From Natronincola peptidivorans (GTDB lineage Bacteria; Bacillota; Clostridia; Peptostreptococcales; Natronincolaceae): DNA of 64,000 nucleotides. The notes under the pieces were generated by a model. That model searched no databases and was not told the origin of the DNA. It saw only the letters and a program-made list of their open reading frames with translations. Both the position numbers and the translations under genes were made by a program. The number at the start of each line of letters is the position of its first letter. The first letter of the stretch is position 1. Below, piece after piece: positions 35,696 to 44,106 of this stretch. The stretch is from contig NZ_FOHU01000001.1 of assembly GCF_900111615.1 (NCBI RefSeq), forward strand, positions 337,400 through 401,399, in the 5' to 3' direction.

Positions 35696-36244
35696 CTAGT
35701 TTAATTTATCTATACCAAGTAATTTTTGCAAACCCCCACCTTGAGGTGAAATAGATTTTATCATTTCTTTATTCACCCTCAAATGATCTTCATGAAATTG
35801 AGAGCTATAATCTATAGGTAAAACAGAATACCCTTTTATTATATCATCTAATACACCTTCGCTAATAACTAAGGCTAGTACTTTGCCGCTTTTTATTTCA
35901 ATTATTGTATCTTTTATAATGCCTATTAAATTGTTTTCATAATCATAAATGGAAAAATCTATTACTTTTACTGGTCTTTGCAATGCTTCTTCTATTTCTG
36001 GAATTTGATGTGGTGTAATCATATCTTTTTCAGATAAAATCTTTATACCTTCATCTGAAATATTTCTTATTTTATGATATGGTATAACCTTATGGTGTTT
36101 ATTAGAGAATCCATATACTCCAACTATTAATCCTAAAACCTTCAATTTCTTTTTTCCATAGATTATATCTTTTATATAATGATTCTGTAGTATGCTTTTC
36201 TCATTTGAAATGCCTAAGCCTATTAATTCACTTCTTTTAATCAT
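35696..36244 (-). CDS. PRC-barrel domain protein
   Basis: A 182-residue protein with two PRC-barrel-like halves: residues 1-85 (MIKRSELIGLGISNE ... VIPYHKIRNIS) and 90-165 (RPVKVIDFSIYDYENNLIG ... VLPIDYSS). PRC barrels occur in RimM and in photosynthetic and sporulation proteins (YlmC/YmxH), and bind other proteins or RNA. In clostridia this gene is commonly near mnmA and alaS. Function unknown. Followed by the small YtxH-like gene. Confidence 0.82.
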   Translation of the reverse strand: MIKRSELIGLGISNEKSILQNHYIKDIIYGKKKLKVLGLIVGVYGFSNKHHKVIPYHKIRNISDEGIKILSEKDMITPHQIPEIEEALQRPVKVIDFSIYDYENNLIGIIKDTIIEIKSGKVLALVISEGVLDDIIKGYSVLPIDYSSQFHEDHLRVNKEMIKSISPQGGGLQKLLGIDKLN

Positions 36245-36380
36245 AATAATCCCTCATTTGTGTATGCTTCATTATGACAATCCATAGACTTATTAAGTCT
36301 TATTTTATTTTTGTTCTAACTTAGATAAATAATGTAACCAATACCTAACTTATAAGTCATTGTTTACTATAATTTCTTCT

Positions 36381-36415
36381 AAAAAAAACTACGTAACTGA
36401 TGTTATTACGTAGTT
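36381..36415 (-). terminator. Terminator after mnmA
   Basis: Perfect 10-bp stem AACTACGTAA/TTACGTAGTT (36387-36415) followed on the minus strand by eight T residues. The stem begins within the mnmA stop codon. Confidence 0.9.
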
Positions 36416-37505
36416 ATTTTATCTGTTTCACTATAACTCCTCCACCTATAACAGTATCTTTGTTGTAAAATACTACTGATTGTCCAGGTGTTATAGCTCT
36501 TAGAGGTTTATCAAAAACTATTCTTACAATATTTTGATTTTCTGCATAAATTGTTGCGGCCTCCGCTTTGGCATTATAGCGAATTTTAACCAATACCTTT
36601 TTTCTATCCTCTAAACCTGCAAAAGGTATGAAATTAACTTCATCAGCTAACAATTCCCTTCCTAATACATCATTTTTGTCTCCTAAAACTACCTGGTTAC
36701 TATCCACTAAAATATCTGTTACAAATACAGGTTTCCCTAAGGCGATTCCCAAACCTTTTCGTTGTCCTACCGTATAATAGATGATGCCTTTATGTTTACC
36801 TAAATAGTTCCCTTCTTTATCAACGAAATTTCCTTCAGAGATTTTTCGCCTACTATTTGCTTTGATGAAATCTCCGTAATTGTTATCCGGTACAAAACAT
36901 ATCTCTTGACTATCAGGCTTTGCTGCTACAGGTAAGTCTAATTTTTCTGCAATTCTTCTTATCTCATCTTTATTATAATATCCTAATGGCATTAGTGTAT
37001 GCTTGAGCTGTAATTGGTTCATGTTATATAATGCATAGGTTTGATCTTTTTCTTCAGTAACAGATTTCTTTAGTAGATATCTTTTGATTGTCTCATCAAA
37101 TTCTATTTTAGCATAGTGACCAGTAGCTACATAATAACAACCTAGCTCATGAGCTTTTTTCAAAAAGGCTTCAAATTTAATATGTTTGTTACAGGCAATA
37201 CATGGATTAGGCGTTCTTCCGTTTAAATATTCATCTATAAAATAATCAATTACTTTTTCCTTAAAAATTTCTTTAAAGTTCATTACATAAAAAGGGATAT
37301 CTAATGAATTTGCTACTCTTCTTGCATCTTCTACTGCTGATAAAGAGCAACAACCACCATCGGAATTTTCATTTTCCTCAGCATTCTGCCAAATTTGCAT
37401 GGTTACTCCAATGACTTCATAGCCTTGTTGTTTAAGTAAGTAAGCGGCTACAGAACTATCTACTCCTCCACTCATTCCTAAAAGGACTCTATTGTTTTTT
37501 TGCAA
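36414..37505 (-). CDS. mnmA: tRNA-specific 2-thiouridylase MnmA
   Basis: About 363 residues. MnmA thiolates U34 of tRNA-Lys, Glu and Gln, taking sulfur from a cysteine desulfurase. The PP-loop is [17 protein letters not shown], the first catalytic cysteine is in [12 protein letters not shown], the second in SQEICFVPD. The C-terminal beta barrel is intact. TTG 37505 is preferred as the start because GGAGGTG lies eight bases upstream; ATG 37520 would add five residues that overlap that site. It follows nifS-nifU, whose products probably supply the sulfur. Confidence 0.94.
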   Translation of the reverse strand: MQKNNRVLLGMSGGVDSSVAAYLLKQQGYEVIGVTMQIWQNAEENENSDGGCCSLSAVEDARRVANSLDIPFYVMNFKEIFKEKVIDYFIDEYLNGRTPNPCIACNKHIKFEAFLKKAHELGCYYVATGHYAKIEFDETIKRYLLKKSVTEEKDQTYALYNMNQLQLKHTLMPLGYYNKDEIRRIAEKLDLPVAAKPDSQEICFVPDNNYGDFIKANSRRKISEGNFVDKEGNYLGKHKGIIYYTVGQRKGLGIALGKPVFVTDILVDSNQVVLGDKNDVLGRELLADEVNFIPFAGLEDRKKVLVKIRYNAKAEAATIYAENQNIVRIVFDKPLRAITPGQSVVFYNKDTVIGGGVIVKQIK

Positions 37506-37536
37506 AGTATCCACCTCCATCTACTTTGTTACTTGT

Positions 37537-37588
37537 AAAACCCAGCACCCTTGCGTATTTACATATACACTGCGGGCACTGGGTTTTT
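37537..37588. terminator. Imperfect long hairpin between nifU and mnmA
   Basis: Outer stem AAAACCCAG/CTGGGTTTT with inner CCC/GGG and TAC-rich pairing. On the plus strand GGG is followed by six T residues; on the minus strand by only four. It could attenuate transcription from nifU into mnmA. Confidence 0.55.
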
Positions 37589-37676
37589 TCCACCTTGTGT
37601 GTCACAAGATTTTCTTCAGTCTAGGTTTTATTAATTATTTCATCAGTCTTAATGAGAATCCTCACAAGTTATGTTA

Positions 37677-38120
37677 TTAACAGTGATCATCTCCATGATC
37701 ATGATGATCATGCTCTTCATTTGGGTCAAATCCTTCTAATTCTTCGAAGTATAAGTCATTTTTTGTTGCATAATCATAAATAGCAGATTTTACAGCCTGC
37801 TCAGCTAAAACAGAACAGTGCATCTTTACTGGCGGCAGTCCATCTAAAGCATCTGCCACTGCACTATTTGTTAACCTTAATGCTTCTTTAATGGTTTTAC
37901 CTTTTATTATTTCTGTAGCCATACTTGAGGTAGCTATTGCGGAACCACATCCAAAGGTTTTAAATTTTACATCTGTAATTACATCGTTTTCTATTCTTAG
38001 ATACATTTTCATAATATCCCCACATTTGGGATTGCCCACCTGTCCAACAGCATCAGGATTTTCTATTTCTCCTACATTTCTGGGATTCATGAAATGATCC
38101 ATTACTTTATCGCTATACAC
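37677..38120 (-). CDS. nifU: NifU/IscU-type Fe-S cluster scaffold
   Basis: A 147-residue scaffold protein. The cluster ligands are in GNPKCGDIM, FGCGSAIATSSM and KMHCSVLAEQA, the three-cysteine arrangement of U-type scaffolds, and Asp39-like DIM is kept. The C-terminus is a short His/Asp-rich tail (EEHDHHDHGDDHC) that may bind metal. GTG 38120 is the start and overlaps the end of nifS by 8 bp, so the pair is translationally coupled. Operon: Rrf2 regulator-nifS-nifU-mnmA. Confidence 0.95.
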   Translation of the reverse strand: MYSDKVMDHFMNPRNVGEIENPDAVGQVGNPKCGDIMKMYLRIENDVITDVKFKTFGCGSAIATSSMATEIIKGKTIKEALRLTNSAVADALDGLPPVKMHCSVLAEQAVKSAIYDYATKNDLYFEELEGFDPNEEHDHHDHGDDHC

Positions 38121-39294
38121 TTTTTGCTTCCCCCTTTACTTTTTCATATAATGGCGACATTTGTCTCAAACGTTCTACAATTGGCGGTAGATGCTGAATT
38201 ACATAATCTATTTCTTCTTGTGTTGTTAAATCTCCTAGTGATAGTCTTAAGGATCCATGAGCAATTTCATGAGAAAGCCCTATGCCCATCAGTACATGGG
38301 AAGGATCTAATGAACCGGATGTACAGGCAGAACCACTAGAACCAGCAATACCAACCATATCTAAACTTAGCAATAATGATTCACCTTCAATAAACTCGAA
38401 AGATATGTTAACATTTCCTGGTAATCTTTTAGTCGGATGTCCGTTTAGCCTCGTATAAGGTATTTTCCCCATAAGCTTGTTAATGAGTTGATCTCTATAA
38501 TTGATTAATTTCTCAGTATGTTCTTCTATATTATTATAGGCAATTTCAGCTGCTTTTCCAAATCCAACAATCCCTGGGAGATTTTCTGTACCTGCCCGGC
38601 GTCTCTTTTCTTGGGCTCCCCCATGTAAAAGTGGATGTATTTTTGTGCCTTTTTTTATATATAATGCTCCCACACCTTTAGGCCCATAAATCTTATGGGC
38701 TGATATAGATAATAAATCTATGCCCAATATTTCTGGATTAATTTTAAAGCTTCCGTATGCTTGTACTGCGTCTGTGTGTAAAAGAATTGAGTTTTCTTTT
38801 GCAATATCAGCTATAGCTTTGATTGGCTGTACTGTACCTATCTCATTGTTGGCATACATAATAGTAATAAGAATGGTATTATTCCTTATAGCCCTTCGTA
38901 AATCTTCTAAGTTTATTAATCCATGATGATCTACATCCAAATAAGTTATTTCAAACCCTTCTTTTTCTAATTGTTGGCAGGTATGTAATACCGCATGATG
39001 TTCTATTTTAGATGTTATAATATGATTCCCTTTACTTTTTAAAGCATATGCCACTCCTTTAATAGCCCAGTTATCAGCTTCTGAGCCACCACCAGTAAAA
39101 AATATTTCATCTGATTTAGCTGCTAAAGTTTTAGCTATTCTATCTCTTGCTAAATCAATTACTTTTTTACTTTCTCTACCAAAAGAGTGAATACTAGATG
39201 GATTACCATAATGTTGATTAAAATATGGCAGCATTTCTTCTAGTACTTCTTTTTTTACTGGTGTTGTGGCAGCGTAATCTAGATACACCTTCAT
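38113..39294 (-). CDS. nifS: Cysteine desulfurase NifS
   Basis: A 393-residue PLP enzyme that converts cysteine to alanine and passes the sulfur to NifU and MnmA. The PLP lysine is in LLSISAHKIYGPKG, the active cysteine in GSSGSACTSGSLDPSHVL, and the N-terminal KVYLDYAATTPV and NEIGTVQPI motifs are typical. Length fits group I desulfurases. AAGGAGAGG precedes the ATG. It is the first enzyme gene after the Rrf2 regulator. Confidence 0.96.
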   Translation of the reverse strand: MKVYLDYAATTPVKKEVLEEMLPYFNQHYGNPSSIHSFGRESKKVIDLARDRIAKTLAAKSDEIFFTGGGSEADNWAIKGVAYALKSKGNHIITSKIEHHAVLHTCQQLEKEGFEITYLDVDHHGLINLEDLRRAIRNNTILITIMYANNEIGTVQPIKAIADIAKENSILLHTDAVQAYGSFKINPEILGIDLLSISAHKIYGPKGVGALYIKKGTKIHPLLHGGAQEKRRRAGTENLPGIVGFGKAAEIAYNNIEEHTEKLINYRDQLINKLMGKIPYTRLNGHPTKRLPGNVNISFEFIEGESLLLSLDMVGIAGSSGSACTSGSLDPSHVLMGIGLSHEIAHGSLRLSLGDLTTQEEIDYVIQHLPPIVERLRQMSPLYEKVKGEAKSV

Positions 39295-39341
39295 GTAATC
39301 CTCTCCTTAGTGTTTAATAATGATCATTCATATTAAGATTT

Positions 39342-39791
39342 TTATATATAAAACATATAGTTTTCTTTGTTTTTTATCTTATTGTAATCCTCTAGCATAT
39401 CTCCTAGTGTAATAGAATCTATGACATTATTCATACTATCTCTAATCTTTTCCCACACTACTTTTGTAACACAATAATTTGCTTTTTCACAGCTTTTAGG
39501 ATCATCCTCCATTACACAATCAGAAGGTGCTAAAGGTCCTTCCAATGTTCGAATAATATCTCCAACTGTAATATTTTTAGGCTCAGCAGCTAACATATAA
39601 CCACCCTGAGCACCTCTTACGCTTTTAACCAAGCCCGCCTTTCTTAATATAGCTATTAACTGTTCTAAGTAATGATCTGATATTTCTTGTCTTTCGGCAA
39701 TACTCTTTAATGCGATGGGCCCATCTCCATAATGTATAGTTAAATCAAACATGGCTTTTAATCCATATCTTCCTTTAGTAGAAAGTTTCAA
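39342..39791 (-). CDS. Rrf2-family transcriptional regulator
   Basis: About 149 residues when started at TTG 39791, giving the standard beginning (M)KLSTKGRYGLKAMFDL with AAGGAGG seven bases upstream; longer frames to 39920 run through the promoter and are rejected. The winged helix has ISDHYLEQLIAILRKAGLV and RGAQGGYML. Three cysteines (PSDCVMEDDPKSCEKANYC) lie where IscR holds its Fe-S cluster, so cluster sensing is likely, with CymR-like action less so. It heads the nifS-nifU operon and probably represses itself through the operator at 39808-39832. Confidence 0.92.
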   Translation of the reverse strand: MKLSTKGRYGLKAMFDLTIHYGDGPIALKSIAERQEISDHYLEQLIAILRKAGLVKSVRGAQGGYMLAAEPKNITVGDIIRTLEGPLAPSDCVMEDDPKSCEKANYCVTKVVWEKIRDSMNNVIDSITLGDMLEDYNKIKNKENYMFYI

Positions 39792-39807
39792 AAGTTCACC
39801 CTCCTTT

Positions 39808-39832
39808 AATTCCAAGTAAAATGATTGGAATT
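39808..39832. promoter_or_regulatory. Palindromic operator of the Rrf2 regulator
   Basis: Perfect 8-bp inverted repeat AATTCCAA/TTGGAATT with a nine-base spacer. It lies just downstream of the -10 box and covers the predicted start of transcription, as expected for autorepression. It resembles CymR/IscR-type sites. Confidence 0.75.
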
Positions 39833-39840
39833 CTTTTTTA

Positions 39841-39869
39841 ATTATAGTATACCCAAGTAAATTTGTCAA
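39841..39869 (-). promoter_or_regulatory. Perfect sigma-A promoter of the iscR-like-nifS-nifU operon
   Basis: TTGACA (39864-39869), 17-bp spacer, TATAAT (39841-39846) on the minus strand. Transcription should begin near 39834, inside the operator palindrome. Confidence 0.93.
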
Positions 39870-39960
39870 GATTCCATTTTGTAAAAAGTTTATTTTGTAA
39901 CAATCATTATAATTTCTCATATAATATATTATTAATACATCTAGAGAGGTGAATTTCTTT

Positions 39961-40281
39961 ATGTTGGATTTAATTCTTTTTTTACTAATAATAACACTTA
40001 CAGCTATATTTATCTATGTTGTTGCGCCAATACTGAATAGGGCTATTACTAAGACTGATATAGATAAAATACTAATAATTATTAATAGAGTTATATTATA
40101 TATTAAGCAAACTTCACCTGATCTTGCTGATACTGAGCAAAAGAGATTAACAATTCAGCATACTATTGCAATTTTACAGCATCTAGATATCGTAATAGAT
40201 AGATCTATTATAGAAGTTTTTGTTGAGTCTGAATACTATTTAATAAATACTAATAAATTTAACCAGCAATTGAATGAATAA
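39961..40281 (+). CDS. Small single-helix membrane protein, possibly holin-LLH-like
   Basis: About 106 residues from ATG 39961 (AGAGAGG nine bases upstream; GTG 39949 is less likely). One membrane helix at residues 3-25, then a charged helical domain with ILIIINRVILYIKQTSPDL and HLDIVIDRSIIEVFVESEY. The layout recalls the LLH family of small phage-type holins, but no lysis or phage genes are near, so the resemblance may be structural only. Divergent from the Rrf2 regulator. Confidence 0.7.
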   Translation: MLDLILFLLIITLTAIFIYVVAPILNRAITKTDIDKILIIINRVILYIKQTSPDLADTEQKRLTIQHTIAILQHLDIVIDRSIIEVFVESEYYLINTNKFNQQLNE

Positions 40282-40329
40282 TAATGTAGTTTAATTTCTA
40301 AATTATTACATAAAAAAAAGATAGGCGGT

Positions 40330-41145
40330 TTACCTATCTAAATACTCTTTTAAAGCTTCATTCCATGGTCTTAGTTTAATACTGGAATTATTATTTAATA
40401 TGGAATTTTTCGGTCTTATAGCTTTTCTCTGTATTGCTCTTGAAGGAACTGGAAGTATCTTGGCACTAATTTTCTTAATTCTTAAAATTTCTTGAGCTAA
40501 TTCATACCATGTAGCATAGCTTGAATTTACTAAGTGATATAAGCCATACTCCTCTTGTTTAATTAAGCTATTGATTGCCTCCCCTAAGTCTTTGCCATAA
40601 GTGGGACAAATTTTTTGATCTTCTACCACTTTTATTAATGTATTATTATTACTTAAATTAATAATTGATTTAATAAAGTTCTTATTTTTACTTCCAAACA
40701 AACAAGATGTTCTGACAATAAAGTATTCTTCCATGTTTTTTTGCACTTCTAACTCTCCTTGATATTTAGACTTTCCGTAAATATTTATTGGATTTGGTAG
40801 ATCCATTTCATGATATCCATCTTGTTTTGTTCCATCAAAAACATATTCAGTACTAATATATATTAGTTTACTTTTCAAGGTTTCTGCAATAACCGCTATA
40901 TTCTTTGTACCTTCAGCATTTACTTCAAAGGCAATTTTTTTTTTGGTTTCACACTCATCCACGTCAGTGAAGCCTGCAGCATGAATAATAATACCTGGTC
41001 TTATACTTTTTAAAGTATTATAAGATTTGTCTACATCTATAATATCAAAGTTATCTTTACCAAAAGATATAACTTCATCCGCTTCTATAGTCATATTTAA
41101 TTCATGTCCTAAGCCGCCAGTACCTCCCAAAATACAAACTTTCAT
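40330..41145 (-). CDS. rfbD: dTDP-4-dehydrorhamnose reductase-like SDR enzyme
   Basis: About 271 residues of the RmlD family. NAD(P) binding: CILGGTGGLGHEL; substrate and catalytic region: HAAGFTDVDECE, IYISTEYVFDGT with the Ser/Thr, and YGKSKYQGE with the Tyr-x3-Lys pair. ATG 41145 has CAGGGG upstream; the extra residues to 41163 are not needed. RmlA, RmlB and RmlC are absent nearby, so the true substrate could be a different 4-keto sugar, perhaps related to the nucleotide-sugar operon at 44-49 kb. It is the first gene of the accessory region. Confidence 0.8.
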   Translation of the reverse strand: MKVCILGGTGGLGHELNMTIEADEVISFGKDNFDIIDVDKSYNTLKSIRPGIIIHAAGFTDVDECETKKKIAFEVNAEGTKNIAVIAETLKSKLIYISTEYVFDGTKQDGYHEMDLPNPINIYGKSKYQGELEVQKNMEEYFIVRTSCLFGSKNKNFIKSIINLSNNNTLIKVVEDQKICPTYGKDLGEAINSLIKQEEYGLYHLVNSSYATWYELAQEILRIKKISAKILPVPSRAIQRKAIRPKNSILNNNSSIKLRPWNEALKEYLDR

Positions 41146-41330
41146 TTTTCCCCTGACCTTCAATTGATATCAATCTCTGTTTCTAAATAGTCAGGTTTTC
41201 ACCTTCCTCTCTATTGAATATCTATTTATTTACAATATGTTAATTTCACTTCATTAATGCATCCTTATTTTGTCATCTACTATTATATGAGTATTCCATA
41301 TATTACATTGTTAATAATTAGGAGAAATAT

Positions 41331-41359
41331 TTGATATTATCTCGTTACTCCTGTATTAT
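41331..41359 (+). promoter_or_regulatory. Sigma-A-type promoter of the first CAP-domain gene
   Basis: TTGATA (41331-41336), 17-bp spacer, TATTAT (41354-41359). A GTTAAC-AAG-GTTAAC direct repeat of a palindromic hexamer (41361-41375) covers the likely transcription start and might be a regulator site. Confidence 0.7.
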
Positions 41360-41397
41360 AGTTAACAAGGTTAACATAATATAAAGGAGAGATGGAA

Positions 41398-42207
41398 ATG
41401 AATAAACAGAAAACATTAAAGAAAATAGTGGTACCAGTTCTTACAACAGCTTTATTATTCTCAACTGTTGTAGTAGCTAGTGCTAGTACAGGAAACGTAA
41501 GCATTAATAATGTACAGATAAGGACATCTTATAATATTACAACTACTACTACTTTTAATAATGGTTTTAGATTTAATATTACTAGATTTCAACAAACACC
41601 ACAAAACTACAATTTTAATTATAGGCTAATTAATACTACACCAGATAATAATGTGCCATCAAACCCTACTCAGGAAGAGACTCCAGTAGTAGAGCAACCT
41701 GTTCAACCAGAACCTGCTCCAGTTCAACCAGAACCTGCTCCAGTTCAACCAGAACCTACACCAGTTCAACCAGAACCTACACCAGTACAGCCACAGCCTA
41801 CACCGCCTACAGAAAACACATCAAATGCTAGACATGCTTTAACTGCAGCAGAAATTGAAATGGTGGAATATGTTAATCAGGCAAGAAGTCAAGCAGGCCT
41901 AAGGCCTTTAGCAATAGATGTTGATTTATCTTATGTAGCAAGAGTAAAATCTAAGGATATGCAAGATAACAACTACTTTTCACATACTTCACCAACCTAT
42001 GGTTCACCGTTTGATATGATGAGAAACTTTGGTATCCAGTATAGAGCTGCTGCAGAAAATATAGCGATTAATTCTAGTGTTAGAGGTGCTCATAACGCCT
42101 TCATGAATTCTGAAGGTCATAGAAATAATATAATGAACCCAAACTTCACTCACATCGGAATAGGAATTGAAAATAGACATTATACACAAATGTTTATTAC
42201 AAAATAA
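41398..42207 (+). CDS. Secreted CAP-domain (YkwD-like) protein with Pro/Glu repeat linker
   Basis: About 269 residues. A signal peptide (KKIVVPVLTTALLFSTVVVASA) is followed by a beta-poor linker, four to five tandem copies of a PVQPEPA/T unit (about residues 101-135) and a CAP/SCP domain with HTSPTYGSPFDMM, AAENIA and GHRNNIMNP. CAP proteins are extracellular; YkwD-type members are linked to germination or wall remodelling, without proven enzymology. ATG 41398 has AAGGAG eight bases upstream. Closest relative in the window is the CAP protein at 54632-55387. Confidence 0.92.
   Translation: MNKQKTLKKIVVPVLTTALLFSTVVVASASTGNVSINNVQIRTSYNITTTTTFNNGFRFNITRFQQTPQNYNFNYRLINTTPDNNVPSNPTQEETPVVEQPVQPEPAPVQPEPAPVQPEPTPVQPEPTPVQPQPTPPTENTSNARHALTAAEIEMVEYVNQARSQAGLRPLAIDVDLSYVARVKSKDMQDNNYFSHTSPTYGSPFDMMRNFGIQYRAAAENIAINSSVRGAHNAFMNSEGHRNNIMNPNFTHIGIGIENRHYTQMFITK
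41695..41810 (+). repeat. Tandem coding repeat in the CAP protein linker
   Basis: About five copies of a 21-bp unit (CAACCAGAACCTGCTCCAGT and variants, encoding QPEPAPV). The copies differ by a few third-position and Ala/Thr changes, so the array has been stable for some time. Copy number is likely to vary among strains. Confidence 0.9.
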
Positions 42208-42384
42208 ATAAAACATTATTTGATAGTGTAAAAGAAAAAAGTCTTTCTTTAGAAGATTTAAAGGATGACTTTGTTGAAACCAATTACGTAGATTATAACT
42301 TATCCACAATTTGAAGACGTTTATAATTTCTTATTGGCTATAAAAACTGGCTTAGGCAGTTATATATTGCTGACATAGCCACTA

Positions 42385-42428
42385 AAATTAAAGGAAATCT
42401 TTGTTTCATAAAGGATTTCCTTTAATTT
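42385..42428. terminator. Bidirectional terminator between convergent genes
   Basis: Perfect 15-bp stem AAATTAAAGGAAATC/GATTTCCTTTAATTT with a 14-base loop. T residues at the foot of the stem serve both the CAP gene on the plus strand and the gene at 42455 on the minus strand. Confidence 0.9.
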
Positions 42429-42454
42429 TGTTCTATTTAGTCTTATGGTTTTTA

Positions 42455-42964
42455 TTATTTCCTAGTCTTAGATATATTATAGAGCTTTTCCATGATGTCG
42501 AAGGGGTTATCTTGTTCCAGTAAATTACCTATAGCGATTGCATTCTCCTTTAGCATACCCTCCTCTGTATTTTTTTCATCTTCTTGTATATTAGCCCCAT
42601 CATTTTCTTGTTTTTCATCATTTTCTTCAGTACTCTTTTCATTTATTCCTTCGTTTTCTTGTTGGGCTTTATACTTCTTATCGCTTTCTTCTATTTCTAT
42701 CCTGTGGTCCTCATCCATGATCTTCTTCTCTTCATAATCTCCTTTTTTGTTTGTTATTTGTTCTTCCTCTGTATCAGTTTCATACCCTATATCTAATAGT
42801 TTATTATATTTTTGTTCTTTACTGTCTTGAAGGCGAAGGCCTTTTTCATTTTTTCTCTCCAGTTGAGTTTTTTTTTCCTGCCGCAATTGAATAATCATAG
42901 TTGCTATGTCCTTTACAGGTGATTTTCCATATGTTGATTTGCAATTTATTGATTGATGTTTCAT
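42455..42964 (-). CDS. Highly charged Glu/Lys-rich protein of unknown function
   Basis: A 169-residue soluble protein with no signal peptide or membrane helix. The centre (about 60-140) is extremely acidic and repetitive (ENDEKQENDGANIQEDEKNTEEG), probably disordered; both ends are more ordered, the C-terminus being LEQDNPFDIMEKLYNIS. No family is recognised. Given neighbours that look like coat or surface proteins, it may be a spore-associated structural protein; this is inference. AAGGAGG stands upstream of ATG 42964. Confidence 0.7.
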   Translation of the reverse strand: MKHQSINCKSTYGKSPVKDIATMIIQLRQEKKTQLERKNEKGLRLQDSKEQKYNKLLDIGYETDTEEEQITNKKGDYEEKKIMDEDHRIEIEESDKKYKAQQENEGINEKSTEENDEKQENDGANIQEDEKNTEEGMLKENAIAIGNLLEQDNPFDIMEKLYNISKTRK

Positions 42965-43019
42965 CCTATAAGTTTCCTCCTTCTCTCTATGCTAGTTTTG
43001 AATTATAAGATTTCTTAAT

Positions 43020-43075
43020 TATCAAGAACCTAATTTATTATATATTATGCTACTTCAAATATATAGGTTCGTAGG
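43020..43075. repeat. AT-rich inverted repeat upstream of the charged-protein gene
   Basis: GAACCTA (43026-43032) and TAGGTTC (43064-43070) close a hairpin whose interior TATATAT stretches also pair in part. Its place about 60 bp before the start codon at 42964 would suit a regulatory site. Confidence 0.4.
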
Positions 43076-43193
43076 TTATTATATATAATCAAGTTCCCTG
43101 ATTTAAAAAGTCATAGCCTTCTACTGTTGTAACCAATACAAAATCTAACAACTACTGAATTTTATACGTAAAAAGAGATGGAGTTTTACATTT

Positions 43194-43826
43194 TTATAGT
43201 ACCTTATCATCTAATTTAAATTGCTCTGGAAAAAAGCTTGAGAATGGTGTTAAGCTAAATTCTTCATGAGCATCTTTTTCTTTAAACTCTTCATGATCTG
43301 GTGGCTCTGGACAAAATCCAAATCCAGGGATTAATAGTTGTACCCTCCCCACTACCCTCACAATCATAAGTACTCCAACTGAAAATATTACAAACCCTTC
43401 TCTTGCCTGTGGTTCTGATAGAGTCTGAGAAGCTGTTTCAATATCAATTTTGAATTTAAATTCTTTCCTTGTTTTTGGTATATATAAAACAATATCATTT
43501 GAGATATTTGGTAAGCTTCCTTCTATATCAATCATCCTGCCTGTATCAATATTTTTAACTCTTACATTAAAAGTTATTTTAGTTGAAAATCTTACTCGAC
43601 TAAAATTAGGTCTGTTATGTATTGATGTAATCAGTAATGTACCCTCTATAATTTCTCCCTGTTGAAAATCTATATCAATAATTTCAAATTGTCCTTCTGA
43701 CGGCAGGGCTGCTTTTGCTGCTTCAAAGCATTCCTTTTGTTTGCAGTGAGCATACACTTTATCAGCTATAATACTGACTGCCTCAAACTTTTGGAGATGA
43801 GTATCGTCTTTAAAGTTGTTTTCCAT
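43194..43826 (-). CDS. VQLxxxxxGFC-family surface protein, member 1
   Basis: A 210-residue protein started at ATG 43826 (AAGGAGGAGGG upstream). Motifs: SIIADKVYAHCKQKECF near the N-terminus and VVGRVQLLIPGFGFCPEPP near the C-terminus, with a beta-rich middle. The same two motifs occur in the protein at 56788-57498 (DKVYDSCF; VQLLVPSYGFCVPAP), and the second in the protein at 63229-64000. No signal peptide is seen, as is usual for coat proteins made in the mother cell. A CATATACTG promoter-like element is upstream. I infer a spore-surface role but know no established name. Confidence 0.72.
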   Translation of the reverse strand: MENNFKDDTHLQKFEAVSIIADKVYAHCKQKECFEAAKAALPSEGQFEIIDIDFQQGEIIEGTLLITSIHNRPNFSRVRFSTKITFNVRVKNIDTGRMIDIEGSLPNISNDIVLYIPKTRKEFKFKIDIETASQTLSEPQAREGFVIFSVGVLMIVRVVGRVQLLIPGFGFCPEPPDHEEFKEKDAHEEFSLTPFSSFFPEQFKLDDKVL

Positions 43827-43868
43827 ATCATCCCTCCTCCTTAAAATACAAATATTATCTATCACTAT

Positions 43869-43895
43869 CAGTATATGTGCATGCAAAAATATTGT
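43869..43895 (-). promoter_or_regulatory. Sporulation-type promoter candidate
   Basis: AC (43895-43894), 16 bp, CATATACTG (43877-43869) on the minus strand, about 45 bp before the start codon. It resembles sigma-E/sigma-K promoters (AC-N16/17-CATAnnnTA). The same AC-N16-CATATACTG occurs before the gene at 48904. Confidence 0.5.
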
Positions 43896-44067
43896 TACAA
43901 TTATCCATCACTAAACCCGTTGATTTTCATACAACCATCTATTTAAAAGAGGGTCTACAACGCTTTCTCAAAGTTTTATTTTCCTATAAATATAAAAGGC
44001 TTTTTCACAACAGTGTTGTTTTCCCTATAGATTCATTTATTTGTCATTAGCAAAAAAAGCCATCTAT

Positions 44068-44076
44068 CATATTATA
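44068..44076 (+). promoter_or_regulatory. Sporulation-type -10 candidate of the nucleotide-sugar operon
   Basis: CATATTATA fits the sigma-K -10 consensus CATAnnnTA and stands 30 bp before rfbF. The -35 position (GC instead of AC at 16 bp) is imperfect, so this is tentative. Confidence 0.35.
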
Positions 44077-44106
44077 AAGTGAGAGTAAATTTTGGAGGTG
44101 ATATCT

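Noticed and set aside
37521-37676. Possible tRNA or structured RNA between nifU and mnmA
   Set aside because: The GC-containing hairpin does not fold into a cloverleaf and has no CCA or T-loop; it fits a terminator or attenuator.
39792-39920. N-terminal extension of the Rrf2 regulator
   Set aside because: It would be encoded across the -10 box, operator and ribosome binding site; the TTG at 39791 gives the family's standard start.
39961-40281. Prophage remnant suggested by a holin-like small protein
   Set aside because: No other phage gene, integrase or attachment site was seen; the resemblance rests on layout alone.
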